Shown here piece by piece: positions 55,343 through 63,123 of a stretch of DNA of 64,000 nucleotides. The notes beneath the pieces are model-generated. The model was not told the DNA's origin, did no database searches, and worked only from the letters and a program-made list of their open reading frames with translations. The translations under genes were made by a program, and so were the position numbers. The number at the start of each line of letters is the position of its first letter. The first letter of the stretch is position 1. Where the stretch lies: the NCBI RefSeq assembly GCF_014534745.1, contig NZ_JACVVP010000025.1:1-64000 (forward strand). Direction: 5' to 3'. The DNA comes from Flammeovirga sp. EKP202. Its GTDB lineage: Bacteria > Bacteroidota > Bacteroidia > Cytophagales > Flammeovirgaceae.

Positions 55343-55534
55343 TTATAAATTATACTTTGCTTTCATTACCTTAAATTGTTGATAGGCTTCACTCACCGAT
55401 TTATAAAAATGGTCTTCAATGCCTTTCCTTTCTTGTGTACCCGTCTTTGCGGTTGCTCCAGGGATGGTTTCCGTAAACCTTAGTGAAACATAATGCCCCA
55501 TGTGTTTGATGTGGGTATACTTTCTTTTCTTCAT
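55343..55534 (-). CDS. Hypothetical small protein, overlapping its upstream neighbour
   Basis: 63 residues from MKKRKYTHIKHMGHYV. A start 12 codons further upstream is possible. The sequence has a beta-like half (HYVSLRFTETIPGATAK) and a helical half (YKSVSEAYQQFKVMKAKY). It overlaps the 154-residue gene by about 120 bases in another frame. The reading here looks more protein-like than the tail of the neighbour, so a frameshift joining the two is possible. Confidence 0.55.
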   Translation of the reverse strand: MKKRKYTHIKHMGHYVSLRFTETIPGATAKTGTQERKGIEDHFYKSVSEAYQQFKVMKAKYNL

Positions 55535-55880
55535 CGTTCTTTTGTTTTGGTTCTGAATAATCATATTCACCTATCCATTGGTATTTTTTTATCCATTGTT
55601 CAAGGGCTTCAACCTTGGCTTTACTTTCAGTTTCGTTTAACTCGGTTCCTGTTTCAATCACCCATATTTCAAGGTGTTTTTGTTTTACAGCTTCATCATA
55701 AAAGTGTTGCCTTAAACATGTTGCGATAAGGGTATTACACATGTATTGATTGCCTTGGAAGTCTAATCCCTCATTGTTTTTGATTTTCTCCAAGTAGTAT
55801 TCTAGTTTGGAACCCTCAATACATTCATTCCCTAAGTCTTTTAAACACTCCTTGTATAAATTATTTTCTTCGTGTTTCAT
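55416..55880 (-). CDS. Hypothetical protein of the element
   Basis: 154 residues. The first 110 are well-behaved (YKECLKDLGNECIEGSKLEY, LIATCLRQHFYDEAVKQKHL). The last 40 (HPWSNRKDGYTRKERH) look like out-of-frame reading. It starts within an ATGA overlap with the end of the replication gene, showing translational coupling. Confidence 0.55.
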   Translation of the reverse strand: MKHEENNLYKECLKDLGNECIEGSKLEYYLEKIKNNEGLDFQGNQYMCNTLIATCLRQHFYDEAVKQKHLEIWVIETGTELNETESKAKVEALEQWIKKYQWIGEYDYSEPKQKNDEEKKVYPHQTHGALCFTKVYGNHPWSNRKDGYTRKERH

Positions 55881-57364
55881 GCTTGATTCCTTTTTGATAC
55901 TTCACGAATAAATCTCATTGCCCTTGTACCTGTTAGCACTATTTTTTTAGCGTTCTTTCTGTCCGTCCATACCTTGACCTCTTTTATTTTTCTTATCCAT
56001 TCAGCAGGGGCAAACACTTCTTTTTGGTGTAACTGGTCAGTGTATCGTTTTCGGTCTTGTGTGTAGGTAATGGAGAGGTTAAAACTGTTTTTGTGTATTT
56101 CTTCCATCAATCGGACTAATACGGGGTTTTCCTTTTGTTTCAATGCTTCATTCATCTTTTTTCGCTTGTTTCGGTTGTACTTGTTATTGCAAGCCCTTGA
56201 ACAATATTTGGCGTTTTTGGATTTGTGGGAAATGTCAGCACCACAACAAAGACATTTTTTTGAATCTGAATTGCGGTCATTTGGTGGACAGTTTTTTCCT
56301 TTCGGATTTTCCTTTGATTTTGGGGTAATATTTGCGGTTTTGGAGGTGGGCGGAATGTCAGAAAATGACCCCTTACATAATGTGTCATTTGGTGGACACT
56401 TTTGCGTTTTTTCGGATTTCATTTTTTGAACTTTAATCAGCTTCAAAAAGTGGTCATTTGGTGGACAGTTTTCACCTACAATTTCATTTAATTGGGATTC
56501 AATATTTTCATAGATTGACTTTTGTACTTTGGAGTTACAGTAATTCACCATCAATTCACGCCATAGTTTCAAATGTCTTGTTCTTTGCCTTTTGGTTGTA
56601 CTATTATCCCATTTGCCAACATCTAGGAGACTGTAAAAGCGTGTTCTTTTGGCTTCTGTCATCTCTTTTAACCGCATAGAATTGTTAGACCTATCTATAA
56701 ATATTGCATCGCCCCAAACGGACAGCAAACGACCGCCAAAGGATTTAAAAACCTCTTTGTCGGCTAAGTCTTGGAGAGTGTAAATACCCATTTTGTTGAT
56801 TTGCTCCATTTTGTTATAATGATATTCCAACCGCAATAATTTACGGTTTAGGGTTTTCCCGTCTTCCTTCTTATGTTTCTGTTTTCCTTTGTCATAAGCC
56901 TTTATTTTGTACTGTACATTGGAGATTGAAGCGTGATAAAACTTATTATCAATGGTCACACCTTCAAAGCCTTTGTTTTTATAGGCTATCAGCCCCTTTA
57001 AAACCTTTTCGGCTGAAATGGGTGTACTAACATTCACGCCAAATTCTAAGTTATGTAGACGGGCAAAAGTGGGATTTACGCCTAATTCATTTTGCAGTTT
57101 GACCAACGTATCTAAATAGTTTTGATAGGTGTAAGTATCTGCATTGTGTTCGCCATCGTTCCAAAATTTGTGTAAACTTCCTTTTATCTCACACTTCGTT
57201 TGTCCTTTGGTTTCTCTAATAATCAGCTTCAAACCCTTATACCATGCAGATCGGACGGGGTATAATTCCCCCGTTTCTTCATTTCCTACAAATGAAAACC
57301 CTATCTTTCTTTCTCGCCATCGCTTAGAAAGATCACCACATGATATAAAAACGCCATCGATCAA
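55877..57364 (-). CDS. Replication initiation protein, phage/plasmid gene II/X type
   Basis: 495 residues, TTG start. No ATG or GTG lies between the upstream in-frame stop and this point. The N-terminal 300 residues resemble Rep proteins of filamentous phages and small Bacteroidota elements (gene II/X family), which nick an origin for rolling-circle replication: CEIKGSLHKFWNDGEHN, FARLHNLEFGVNVS, SNVQYKIKAYDKGKQ and KLLRLEYHYNK. Then comes a Lys-rich linker with three [NK]CPPND repeats and a zinc-ribbon-like CLCCGADISHKS with KYCSRACNNKYNRNKRK. The C-terminal 100 residues are unassigned. A hairpin that may be its origin lies just upstream. Confidence 0.7.
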   Translation of the reverse strand: MIDGVFISCGDLSKRWRERKIGFSFVGNEETGELYPVRSAWYKGLKLIIRETKGQTKCEIKGSLHKFWNDGEHNADTYTYQNYLDTLVKLQNELGVNPTFARLHNLEFGVNVSTPISAEKVLKGLIAYKNKGFEGVTIDNKFYHASISNVQYKIKAYDKGKQKHKKEDGKTLNRKLLRLEYHYNKMEQINKMGIYTLQDLADKEVFKSFGGRLLSVWGDAIFIDRSNNSMRLKEMTEAKRTRFYSLLDVGKWDNSTTKRQRTRHLKLWRELMVNYCNSKVQKSIYENIESQLNEIVGENCPPNDHFLKLIKVQKMKSEKTQKCPPNDTLCKGSFSDIPPTSKTANITPKSKENPKGKNCPPNDRNSDSKKCLCCGADISHKSKNAKYCSRACNNKYNRNKRKKMNEALKQKENPVLVRLMEEIHKNSFNLSITYTQDRKRYTDQLHQKEVFAPAEWIRKIKEVKVWTDRKNAKKIVLTGTRAMRFIREVSKRNQA

Positions 57365-57393
57365 ACTTGAATACTGCTTGTTATTTAGACTCT

Positions 57394-57438
57394 TCGCCCT
57401 TTTACGCCCTTAAATTTTGGGTGTAAAAAGGAGGGCGA
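57394..57438. other. Candidate replication origin hairpin
   Basis: TCGCCC/GGGCGA and TTTTACGCCC/GGGTGTAAAA form a two-part stem with a short loop (TTAAATTTT), 30 bases upstream of rep. Rolling-circle origins often lie next to their rep gene in such structures. No nick site is assigned, and a terminator for the upstream gene is the alternative. Confidence 0.4.
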
Positions 57439-57490
57439 TAAAAATTAATTTTCGCTTTTCTGTTCTCCGAGATGTATTAAAGATTAGGAT

Positions 57491-57808
57491 TTAAAAGGTC
57501 TTTTTCCCGTCTACAAGGCTACTTAATGAACTTTCTAGATATTGCCTAACGTTATTAATCACTAAACTTGAATGGCTTTTTTCAATAGTTGTCAGAGTCA
57601 AAAGGTCTTTAATATTTCTTATAAAGGCTTGACTTTGGATAGAAGAGAGGACACTATTTGTCATTTGTTCACTTTCAACACTGAGATTCCCCACCAATGA
57701 CTTTAATTGTGCAATTTGATCTTCTTCCCCAAGCCTTTCAATTACCGCAAGTTCATCTAAATTCGATTTAACGGCTATAATTTCTTGTTCTTGTGCTTTA
57801 TCAAACAT
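57491..57808 (-). CDS. Hypothetical small protein of the element
   Basis: 105 residues, acidic and probably all helical (EIIAVKSNLDELAVIERLGE, SNSLSSLVD-type Ser/Leu-rich C-terminus). No family recognised. It starts two bases after the excisionase-like gene and is probably in the same transcript. Confidence 0.6.
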   Translation of the reverse strand: MFDKAQEQEIIAVKSNLDELAVIERLGEEDQIAQLKSLVGNLSVESEQMTNSVLSSIQSQAFIRNIKDLLTLTTIEKSHSSLVINNVRQYLESSLSSLVDGKKTF

Positions 57809-57810
57809 GA

Positions 57811-58092
57811 TTAATTTGGTTCTACAGTTAAATAATTTCTTACACTATCCCCTAAAACAAGTGTTCTTGTACCTGATTTTCTCACTTGTATTTTACCCTC
57901 ATTAATGAGTTTGTAAACTGTTGGTTTACATATCTGCAATTGTTCAGCTACTTCTTTTAGGGTCATTACCTTTTTAAAGGTTTCTTTGTTTTGTACGCTC
58001 TTTTCGACTTCCTCCAAGCGTTTAAGAATCTTGTTTTGATTCTCCATAAGCATTTTAAAATGCTGTTCGATGGTTTCAAAAGGGTTTTGCAT
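57811..58092 (-). CDS. Excisionase-like helix-turn-helix protein
   Basis: 93 residues. A coiled N-terminal half (FKMLMENQNKILKRLEEVEK) precedes a MerR/excisionase-type HTH (TLKEVAEQLQICKPTVYKLI, then NEGKIQVRKSGTRTLVLGDS), the arrangement of HTH_17 proteins found in Bacteroidota integrative elements. It probably bends DNA at the att arms or controls rep. It lies four bases after the regulator gene. Confidence 0.8.
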   Translation of the reverse strand: MQNPFETIEQHFKMLMENQNKILKRLEEVEKSVQNKETFKKVMTLKEVAEQLQICKPTVYKLINEGKIQVRKSGTRTLVLGDSVRNYLTVEPN

Positions 58093-58096
58093 GGCT

Positions 58097-58360
58097 TTAG
58101 TTGGCTAATTCTAATAAAACATTGGCTACTTGTTTATAAGCCTTTTTACGACTTTGTTCCATTTCTTGCAATACCTCAGTATATGCTCTCAAGATGATTT
58201 CTTGTTCTTCATTTGATGGGCTTCGTCTACTCACGAAGAATCTTTGAACATTAGAGTATGGAAGATTAGCTTTTTTTGAGATTTCACTTATCCCACCATA
58301 AGGCAAAAGACTCTTTAAGTCCTCTAATTCCTTTCTGTCTGCAATGGTTTTTTCTTTCAT
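58097..58360 (-). CDS. Helix-turn-helix regulator (lambda repressor-like fold)
   Basis: 87 residues. The central region GGISEISKKANLPYSNVQRF followed by FVSRRSPSNEEQEIILRAY fits an XRE/CI-like HTH. The C-terminal helix (QSRKKAYKQVANVLLELAN) may dimerise. It is first in a three-gene transcript with the excisionase-like gene. Its promoter is overlapped by a perfect 40-bp palindrome, so self-repression is likely. Confidence 0.75.
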   Translation of the reverse strand: MKEKTIADRKELEDLKSLLPYGGISEISKKANLPYSNVQRFFVSRRSPSNEEQEIILRAYTEVLQEMEQSRKKAYKQVANVLLELAN

Positions 58361-58390
58361 AGTTACATTACTTTAATAATAAGTATAATG

Positions 58391-58420
58391 CAAATATAAA
58401 AAAGTGGAATAATTATTCAA
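58391..58420 (-). promoter_or_regulatory. Promoter of the HTH regulator operon
   Basis: On the minus strand there is TTG, exactly 19 bases, then TATATTTG. Both elements match the Bacteroidota consensus. The -33 element lies in the right arm of the palindrome. Confidence 0.75.
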
Positions 58421-58443
58421 CATTTGTTGAATAATTATTCCAC
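58404..58443. promoter_or_regulatory. Perfect 19-bp inverted repeat, probable operator
   Basis: GTGGAATAATTATTCAACA, two central bases, then its exact reverse complement. It covers the -33 element of the regulator promoter and lies between two genes. It also precedes a T-run on the minus strand, so it may double as the terminator of the upstream gene. Confidence 0.75.
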
Positions 58444-58491
58444 ATAATACATAAAAAAAGATGAAATTAATTAAAACTCCATCTTATACAG

Positions 58492-59130
58492 CTATAAACT
58501 TAACATCCTGTCAATCTCTTTATGGATAATTTCTAAGTCTTTATCGTCATAAATACTTTGAACAAACTCTTTAAGTTTTACTTTACCATTTCCATATAAA
58601 TAATCACAAACCATTATTTCTTCTTTCATAACCATGATATCAACCATCATTCTAAACATTAGATGAATATTATCATCTAATTTATCTTGAATTGCTCCAT
58701 ATAGAAAACTATCTAATTCATAAATGTCATGAAAATCACCAGTTGAAATCATCATAGGTACATCTACTTCCTCATATTTTTCATAATATAACTCTGTATA
58801 ATAGGCTCCAAAAGTATTATTTAGAATAGTAAATAAATTCTGACTTAGTAAATTTATCTTAGAAGCATCTACTATATCCACATCATTATCAGAAAGAACT
58901 TTTACCACTTTTTCAATATTATCCCTCTCTATTTTTATAAAACTTTTAAGAGGTTCCATATTCAAATCGTTATCATTTAAAAATCCATCATTATAAGCAA
59001 TTGAACTTTTAAACCTCAAACTTTTTCTATTATAAACGACTTGAATATATAATGGATAATGTTCAACGTTATTTAACAACCTTGATTTTAGTTTCTTATT
59101 TAGATAATGTTTAACCGTAATTTTACCCAT
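58492..59130 (-). CDS. Orphan integrase arm-binding-domain-like protein
   Basis: 212 residues. The first 50 (KITVKHYLNKKLKSRLLNNV, YPLYIQVVYNRKSLRFKSSI) resemble the N-terminal Arm DNA-binding domain of Bacteroidota tyrosine recombinases, including the basic-aromatic YNRK turn that this element's own integrase has as RDGKKRLRIS. No core-binding or catalytic domain follows. The rest is acidic and helical (NNIHLMFRMMVDIM-type) and is not recognised. The AGGGGCTATTT motif found at both ends of the element lies 50 bases upstream of its start, so it may bind its own promoter and the att arms. The domain call is by eye and moderate. Confidence 0.5.
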   Translation of the reverse strand: MGKITVKHYLNKKLKSRLLNNVEHYPLYIQVVYNRKSLRFKSSIAYNDGFLNDNDLNMEPLKSFIKIERDNIEKVVKVLSDNDVDIVDASKINLLSQNLFTILNNTFGAYYTELYYEKYEEVDVPMMISTGDFHDIYELDSFLYGAIQDKLDDNIHLMFRMMVDIMVMKEEIMVCDYLYGNGKVKLKEFVQSIYDDKDLEIIHKEIDRMLSL

Positions 59131-59178
59131 GATTTTATGTTATTCCTTTTGTTTTGATCTTATAATTTATTCCTGTTT

Positions 59179-59208
59179 GAGGGGCTATTTCCTTAAAAAC
59201 AGCCCCTC
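59179..59208. repeat. Internal arm-type motif as an inverted pair
   Basis: GAGGGGCTATTTCC is followed by AGCCCCTC, forming a hairpin with an 8-bp stem. It contains the repeat found at both ends of the element and lies upstream of the orphan arm-domain gene. Confidence 0.65.
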
Positions 59209-59331
59209 ACTTTGCAATATAAACTAACATCAAAAAATAGTTGTAATAATTGTATAACTAATTTTAATTTAACAAATTAGATCAACCACCGAAAAAACAA
59301 CAACAAAACACACAGCCCAAGCCTTAAAAAC

Positions 59332-59544
59332 TTAATTATCAACCGTTTTCAATGCTGTTCTAATCGTTGAAACAGCACACGCAAACTCATCACTTAATTG
59401 GTCAATTACTGAATCCATGGAGAACCTTAAACCTTTTGGAGAGCTATTATAAATTTCTGTAAACCTGTTTTGTATGTGTTGATACCTTTTTAAAGTATTT
59501 GCCCGTCTTGTATTATTCGCTTTTTGTATTGTTTCCTTTGTCAT
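59332..59544 (-). CDS. Small putative DNA-binding protein of the element
   Basis: 70 residues, basic N-terminus (KANNTRRANTLKRYQHIQNR). The C-terminal stretch DQLSDEFACAVSTIRTALKT looks like a helix-turn-helix. No family assigned. It is located between the defence-like genes and the arm-domain gene. Confidence 0.6.
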   Translation of the reverse strand: MTKETIQKANNTRRANTLKRYQHIQNRFTEIYNSSPKGLRFSMDSVIDQLSDEFACAVSTIRTALKTVDN

Positions 59545-59621
59545 TTGCCTCCTATTTTTAATGGTTAACTATGTCAAAGTTAAGGAAATATAAAGTTTGT
59601 TTTATAGAAATAGCATGTTAT

Positions 59622-59655
59622 GAAAAATGGTCGAGACATTCACGCCCCGACCATA
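59622..59655 (-). terminator. Terminator after the defence-like gene cluster
   Basis: ATGGTCG pairs with CGACCAT, followed on the minus strand by TTTTTC. It lies immediately after the stop codon of the 57-residue gene. Confidence 0.75.
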
Positions 59656-59656
59656 T

Positions 59657-59830
59657 CTATATTATATCTTTTGTAGTACATAAACCCGTTTTAGGGTCGT
59701 AAACTTCTCCATAATCACCACTCAAAAACGCTATTATTATTGGGTGGTTTATGTCATCCAGCTTTAAAAACTTTCTAGCTTCTTCTTTTTCTTCTTGGGT
59801 GAATTGGGGCTTTTTGGGTTTGGTTTTCAT
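59657..59830 (-). CDS. Small protein of 57 residues
   Basis: A complete frame from ATG to TAG: MKTKPKKPQFTQEEKEEARK, then FLKLDDINHPIIIAF and LSGDYGEVYDPKTGLC. It starts three bases after the TOPRIM-like gene and ends at a terminator, so it belongs to the same transcript. It has a basic N-terminus and no recognised family. It could be an accessory or regulatory part of the module. Confidence 0.6.
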   Translation of the reverse strand: MKTKPKKPQFTQEEKEEARKFLKLDDINHPIIIAFLSGDYGEVYDPKTGLCTTKDII

Positions 59831-59833
59831 GGT

Positions 59834-60646
59834 TTATAATATTTGAATTAAATTATTTTTAACTTCAATCAATTCCTTTGTAGTTAATTTGTTTAATTCA
59901 TACTCAAATCTTGATATTGTTTTTAAAAATTTAGTGATAACATCAAAACCATGATATTCAAATAAAAACAATGGAAAAGAGTTAAGAATAAAAACTTCAT
60001 TGTTTGGATCTATATATGATAACCTTTGACACTCAAAAATTTCTTTTTGTCCAACCATATAAGTAGGCATAGAATATTCTCCATTAACTAATAAATTTGC
60101 TTTTTTAAGGTGAATGTCTACAACTATTTGCCATTGTTTATAACCAAAATTCTCTAACTTTTTCAATTCATGTAAACATTGAGAATTGACAATTCCTTTA
60201 TAAGAAGTTCCTTTCGGAAGCTGTATTGAGGTAGTTAATTCTGAAAATTTAAATTGTTTTGGGTTATAGTGTTTCAATGATTCAACCATAGGATAATTAA
60301 TATAAATTTTCCCGTGATCTGTTTCCTCTGAGAATAGATCTATAATAGAGTCTAAGTCATTGTCACTCGCAATTGGTGCATGACCATCATAATCAAAAAA
60401 CAAATAAATTTCGGCAAAATCATCCCTCAAATAACCTTCTAAAACCTCTCTATTCCCTTCTATATCCTTTAGTAATACAAAAAGGTCTAAATCCTCATCG
60501 TCCTTTATTTCTCTATATAATTGATAAATTGTAGTACAATAAGCACAACATACAGAGAAATCATTAATTTTAATCTTACTTATAAAAGTATTGAAAATTT
60601 CTTTTTCTTGTTCCCCTTCAAATACAAATAAAATATTTTTAGACAT
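59834..60646 (-). CDS. TOPRIM-like putative nuclease or effector of an ATPase-linked defence module
   Basis: 270 residues. The start ILFVFEGEQEKEIF fits the first TOPRIM motif (acidic residues Glu10 and Glu12), and YLFFDYDGH (Asp85, Asp87) fits the DxD motif that binds metal. YPMVESLKHY follows, as in proteins encoded next to AAA15 ATPases. Known systems with this plan include PARIS, AbiL and Gabija, in which the ATPase senses phage and the TOPRIM protein acts as effector. The start codon overlaps the end of the ATPase gene by eight bases. Assignment to a named system is not possible by eye. Confidence 0.65.
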   Translation of the reverse strand: MSKNILFVFEGEQEKEIFNTFISKIKINDFSVCCAYCTTIYQLYREIKDDEDLDLFVLLKDIEGNREVLEGYLRDDFAEIYLFFDYDGHAPIASDNDLDSIIDLFSEETDHGKIYINYPMVESLKHYNPKQFKFSELTTSIQLPKGTSYKGIVNSQCLHELKKLENFGYKQWQIVVDIHLKKANLLVNGEYSMPTYMVGQKEIFECQRLSYIDPNNEVFILNSFPLFLFEYHGFDVITKFLKTISRFEYELNKLTTKELIEVKNNLIQIL

Positions 60647-61760
60647 TGATATTGAATGAATTGGCTTTATACATTTTCTCTATATTATGTGCTTCTCTTA
60701 ACTCTTTATTAGTTAAGTTTGCCAATGATTTAATTTGTTTATTATCCATAATAAAATAACAATCGGGTCTTAGCAAATCGTTTGTCATTATAGATGTATT
60801 ATGAGTTGTAAGAACAAATTGAACGCCTGTCTTTTTGAGTATCTCAACTATCAATTTAGCTAATTTTTGATGATAGAATGCATCAAATTCATCAATAAAA
60901 ATAAACTTAACTTTATCTGAGTTTTTAATTCTATGATACCAGAAATAAAATAATGTCAACGCAATAGTTCCAGAGGATGCTATATTAAAGAAACGAACTT
61001 GTTTATGTTCAAAATTCATTACTATTTCCTTTTTACCAGCTACTGTAACTGTATCTAATTTACATTCAATCCCAACCTTATTTAAAAAAACCTCAAAATC
61101 CTTTAAATATCCATTCTCAATTATATCATCATCTAAACTTATATTCCCAGAAACTAAACCTAAATAATTATCATTTAAAGTTGAACGATAGTATAACATT
61201 CCTTCAATAAAATTGAAAAATCTATAAAAAACCTCTTTTTCAAAATCATCAATTAATATTGCATTATTTTTTATATATTTCAGAAGTGATATATTATTAT
61301 TTGATAGGTCTTTGTTCAATGTCTCTGTTCCCTTCAAATCTATTTCAACTAACGTTTTTTCTGTCGTTTTTTCTAAATATGCAACCCTCTTATCAGAGAT
61401 AAAAAACTCTTCTTTGACAATTTCTTCTCGGCTTCGTTTAGAATAGTTATATAACACTATCTGCCCATCAAAGTCATATTCAAATTTAAATGAGACTAGT
61501 CCATTTACATCATAAGCATTCTTATAATTCACATACTGAGTATTCCCCCCTTCTAAGTCGGTTAAATGACTTATCAAGTCAAATATTGCCAAACCTAAAT
61601 TAGATTTCCCAACACCGTTTGCACCATAAACAATAGCATTATTAACAATTCCATTTATAACTGCTTCTTGATTAAAGCTGTATCCATTTGTTTCCCCTAA
61701 ATCAAAAACAAACTCATCCTTAAAGCCTTTAAAATTAGATACTGAAATTTTTTTTAACAT
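60639..61760 (-). CDS. AAA15/AbiEii-AbiLi-like ATPase of a putative defence module
   Basis: 373 residues, shorter than the OLD nucleases because no TOPRIM domain is fused. Motifs: N-terminal ISVSNFKGFKDEF, Walker A YGANGVGKSN (46-53), an SMC-like signature region IASSGTIALTLF, Walker B FIFIDEFDAFYHQKLA and the switch His in FVLTTHNTSIMTND. This is the pattern of AbiLi-like ATPases that act with a separate effector. The effector gene overlaps its 3' end. An inverted repeat (TATCAAATTTGATA) lies 65 bases upstream and may be an operator. Confidence 0.8.
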   Translation of the reverse strand: MLKKISVSNFKGFKDEFVFDLGETNGYSFNQEAVINGIVNNAIVYGANGVGKSNLGLAIFDLISHLTDLEGGNTQYVNYKNAYDVNGLVSFKFEYDFDGQIVLYNYSKRSREEIVKEEFFISDKRVAYLEKTTEKTLVEIDLKGTETLNKDLSNNNISLLKYIKNNAILIDDFEKEVFYRFFNFIEGMLYYRSTLNDNYLGLVSGNISLDDDIIENGYLKDFEVFLNKVGIECKLDTVTVAGKKEIVMNFEHKQVRFFNIASSGTIALTLFYFWYHRIKNSDKVKFIFIDEFDAFYHQKLAKLIVEILKKTGVQFVLTTHNTSIMTNDLLRPDCYFIMDNKQIKSLANLTNKELREAHNIEKMYKANSFNINV

Positions 61761-61825
61761 AACTTTTTTATTTTGAGTAAAGTTATCACAATAATTTCAC
61801 CGCAAAAAAATTACGGTAAGTTTGT

Positions 61826-61839
61826 TATCAAATTTGATA
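61826..61839. promoter_or_regulatory. 14-bp palindrome upstream of the ATPase gene
   Basis: TATCAAATTTGATA is perfectly symmetrical and lies between the integrase stop codon and the ATPase start. A weak Bacteroidota promoter may overlap it. It could be an operator for the defence-like transcript. Confidence 0.4.
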
Positions 61840-61846
61840 TAAATAA

Positions 61847-63070
61847 TTATCCTCCCAAAGCCATCCTAATAATATTCGCATGTTCAGATTTTGGAACATT
61901 GATGTATTTGGAGAAACTTTTAAAATCTTTATGCCCTGTATGACTCATTACAATTTTATGAGAAACACCTTTTATCATTAAATTGGTAGCAAAAGTTCTT
62001 CTTCCTGTATGAGTTGTGATTAATTCAAACTTTGGTACTTTCTTAGTAGTCACTAAATTACCTTTGTATTCGTGTACCTCAAAAGGTTCGTTAATCTCCA
62101 ATATTTCAGCAAGTTCTTTCACGTATTTATTTAACTTTTGGTTGCTAATGGGGTGTACTCCTCCATCAATTAAAGCTCTTACAATTTTTAAACAATCATC
62201 TGTTAAAGGTATTTCAATTGCTTCCTTTGTTTTCTCTTGCTGAATAGCTAAATAAAACCCTGAATCGTTTTTTTTCAAATGGCTTTCGTCAATTCTTGAA
62301 CCATCCCCAAACCTTAAACCCGTCCAACATGACAACAAAAACAGGCTTTTCGCATTATTGTACTTGCTTTGGTCAAAAGTAGTATTCTTGATAAGTTCTA
62401 ACTCTTCATAGGTCATTACCACCTTTAAAGTATCGGGTTGGTGTTTTATTACAAACTCTCTAAAATCTTCATTTTTAGTAATTTTAGCCATTTTACACCA
62501 ATTCAAGAAAGTACGAAAAAGACCTAAATACTTTGCAGTAGTTTGTACGTTCAAATTGGCAACTTCTTCAAAATAAGTTTGTAAGGCTTCCATTAAAAAC
62601 AAATCCACCTTATCAAGATCAAAAATCACATTCCTTTTTTCCTCAAATCCTCTAAGATGTACCCCAAGGCTTTTAAACTTCTTGATACTTGAAACACTTA
62701 GTTTCTTCTCTTTTAATTCTAAATGCTTTTGCCATGCTTCCCAAAACTTGGCTTTTGTTGAAACAGCTTTTTGTTTTGTATCTAATTTCTCTCTTAAATA
62801 AGAAGCATCAATATCAAGCCCCATATTCTTAGCATTTAAAAAAATCTTCAATGCCTTGGCTTGAAAATCTTTCAAAAAAATATTGTACTCTCTTGAAGAA
62901 CTTCCCCCATCATTAATAATTTGCTTTTCGTGTTTCCAATGTTTGGGGTTCTTTACACTTACACCCGTTGAAATCCTAAGTCTTTTTTTTCCATCTCTAA
63001 GAATTAGCATTATCAAACTTTTGCCCCTTTCGTTCCCTTGATCTTTGAGAAAAAATTTAGCCGTTGCCAT
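61847..63070 (-). CDS. int: Tyrosine site-specific integrase
   Basis: 407 residues. N-terminal Arm-type domain (KFFLKDQGNERGKSLIMLIL), SAM-like core-binding domain (about 105-195) and catalytic domain. Catalytic residues are visible: Arg253 in CWTGLRFGD, Lys280 in QQEKTKE, His354 and Arg357 in THTGRRTF, His377 or His380 in SHTGHKDF, and Tyr389 in SKYINV. It belongs to the phage-type integrases common in Bacteroidota elements and would recombine the 33-bp att sequence. It is the gene nearest the right att site and is intact. Confidence 0.95.
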   Translation of the reverse strand: MATAKFFLKDQGNERGKSLIMLILRDGKKRLRISTGVSVKNPKHWKHEKQIINDGGSSSREYNIFLKDFQAKALKIFLNAKNMGLDIDASYLREKLDTKQKAVSTKAKFWEAWQKHLELKEKKLSVSSIKKFKSLGVHLRGFEEKRNVIFDLDKVDLFLMEALQTYFEEVANLNVQTTAKYLGLFRTFLNWCKMAKITKNEDFREFVIKHQPDTLKVVMTYEELELIKNTTFDQSKYNNAKSLFLLSCWTGLRFGDGSRIDESHLKKNDSGFYLAIQQEKTKEAIEIPLTDDCLKIVRALIDGGVHPISNQKLNKYVKELAEILEINEPFEVHEYKGNLVTTKKVPKFELITTHTGRRTFATNLMIKGVSHKIVMSHTGHKDFKSFSKYINVPKSEHANIIRMALGG

Positions 63071-63123
63071 GATGATTTTATGTTATTTTTGATTCCTTTA
63101 CAAATATAACCATTAATTAACTG

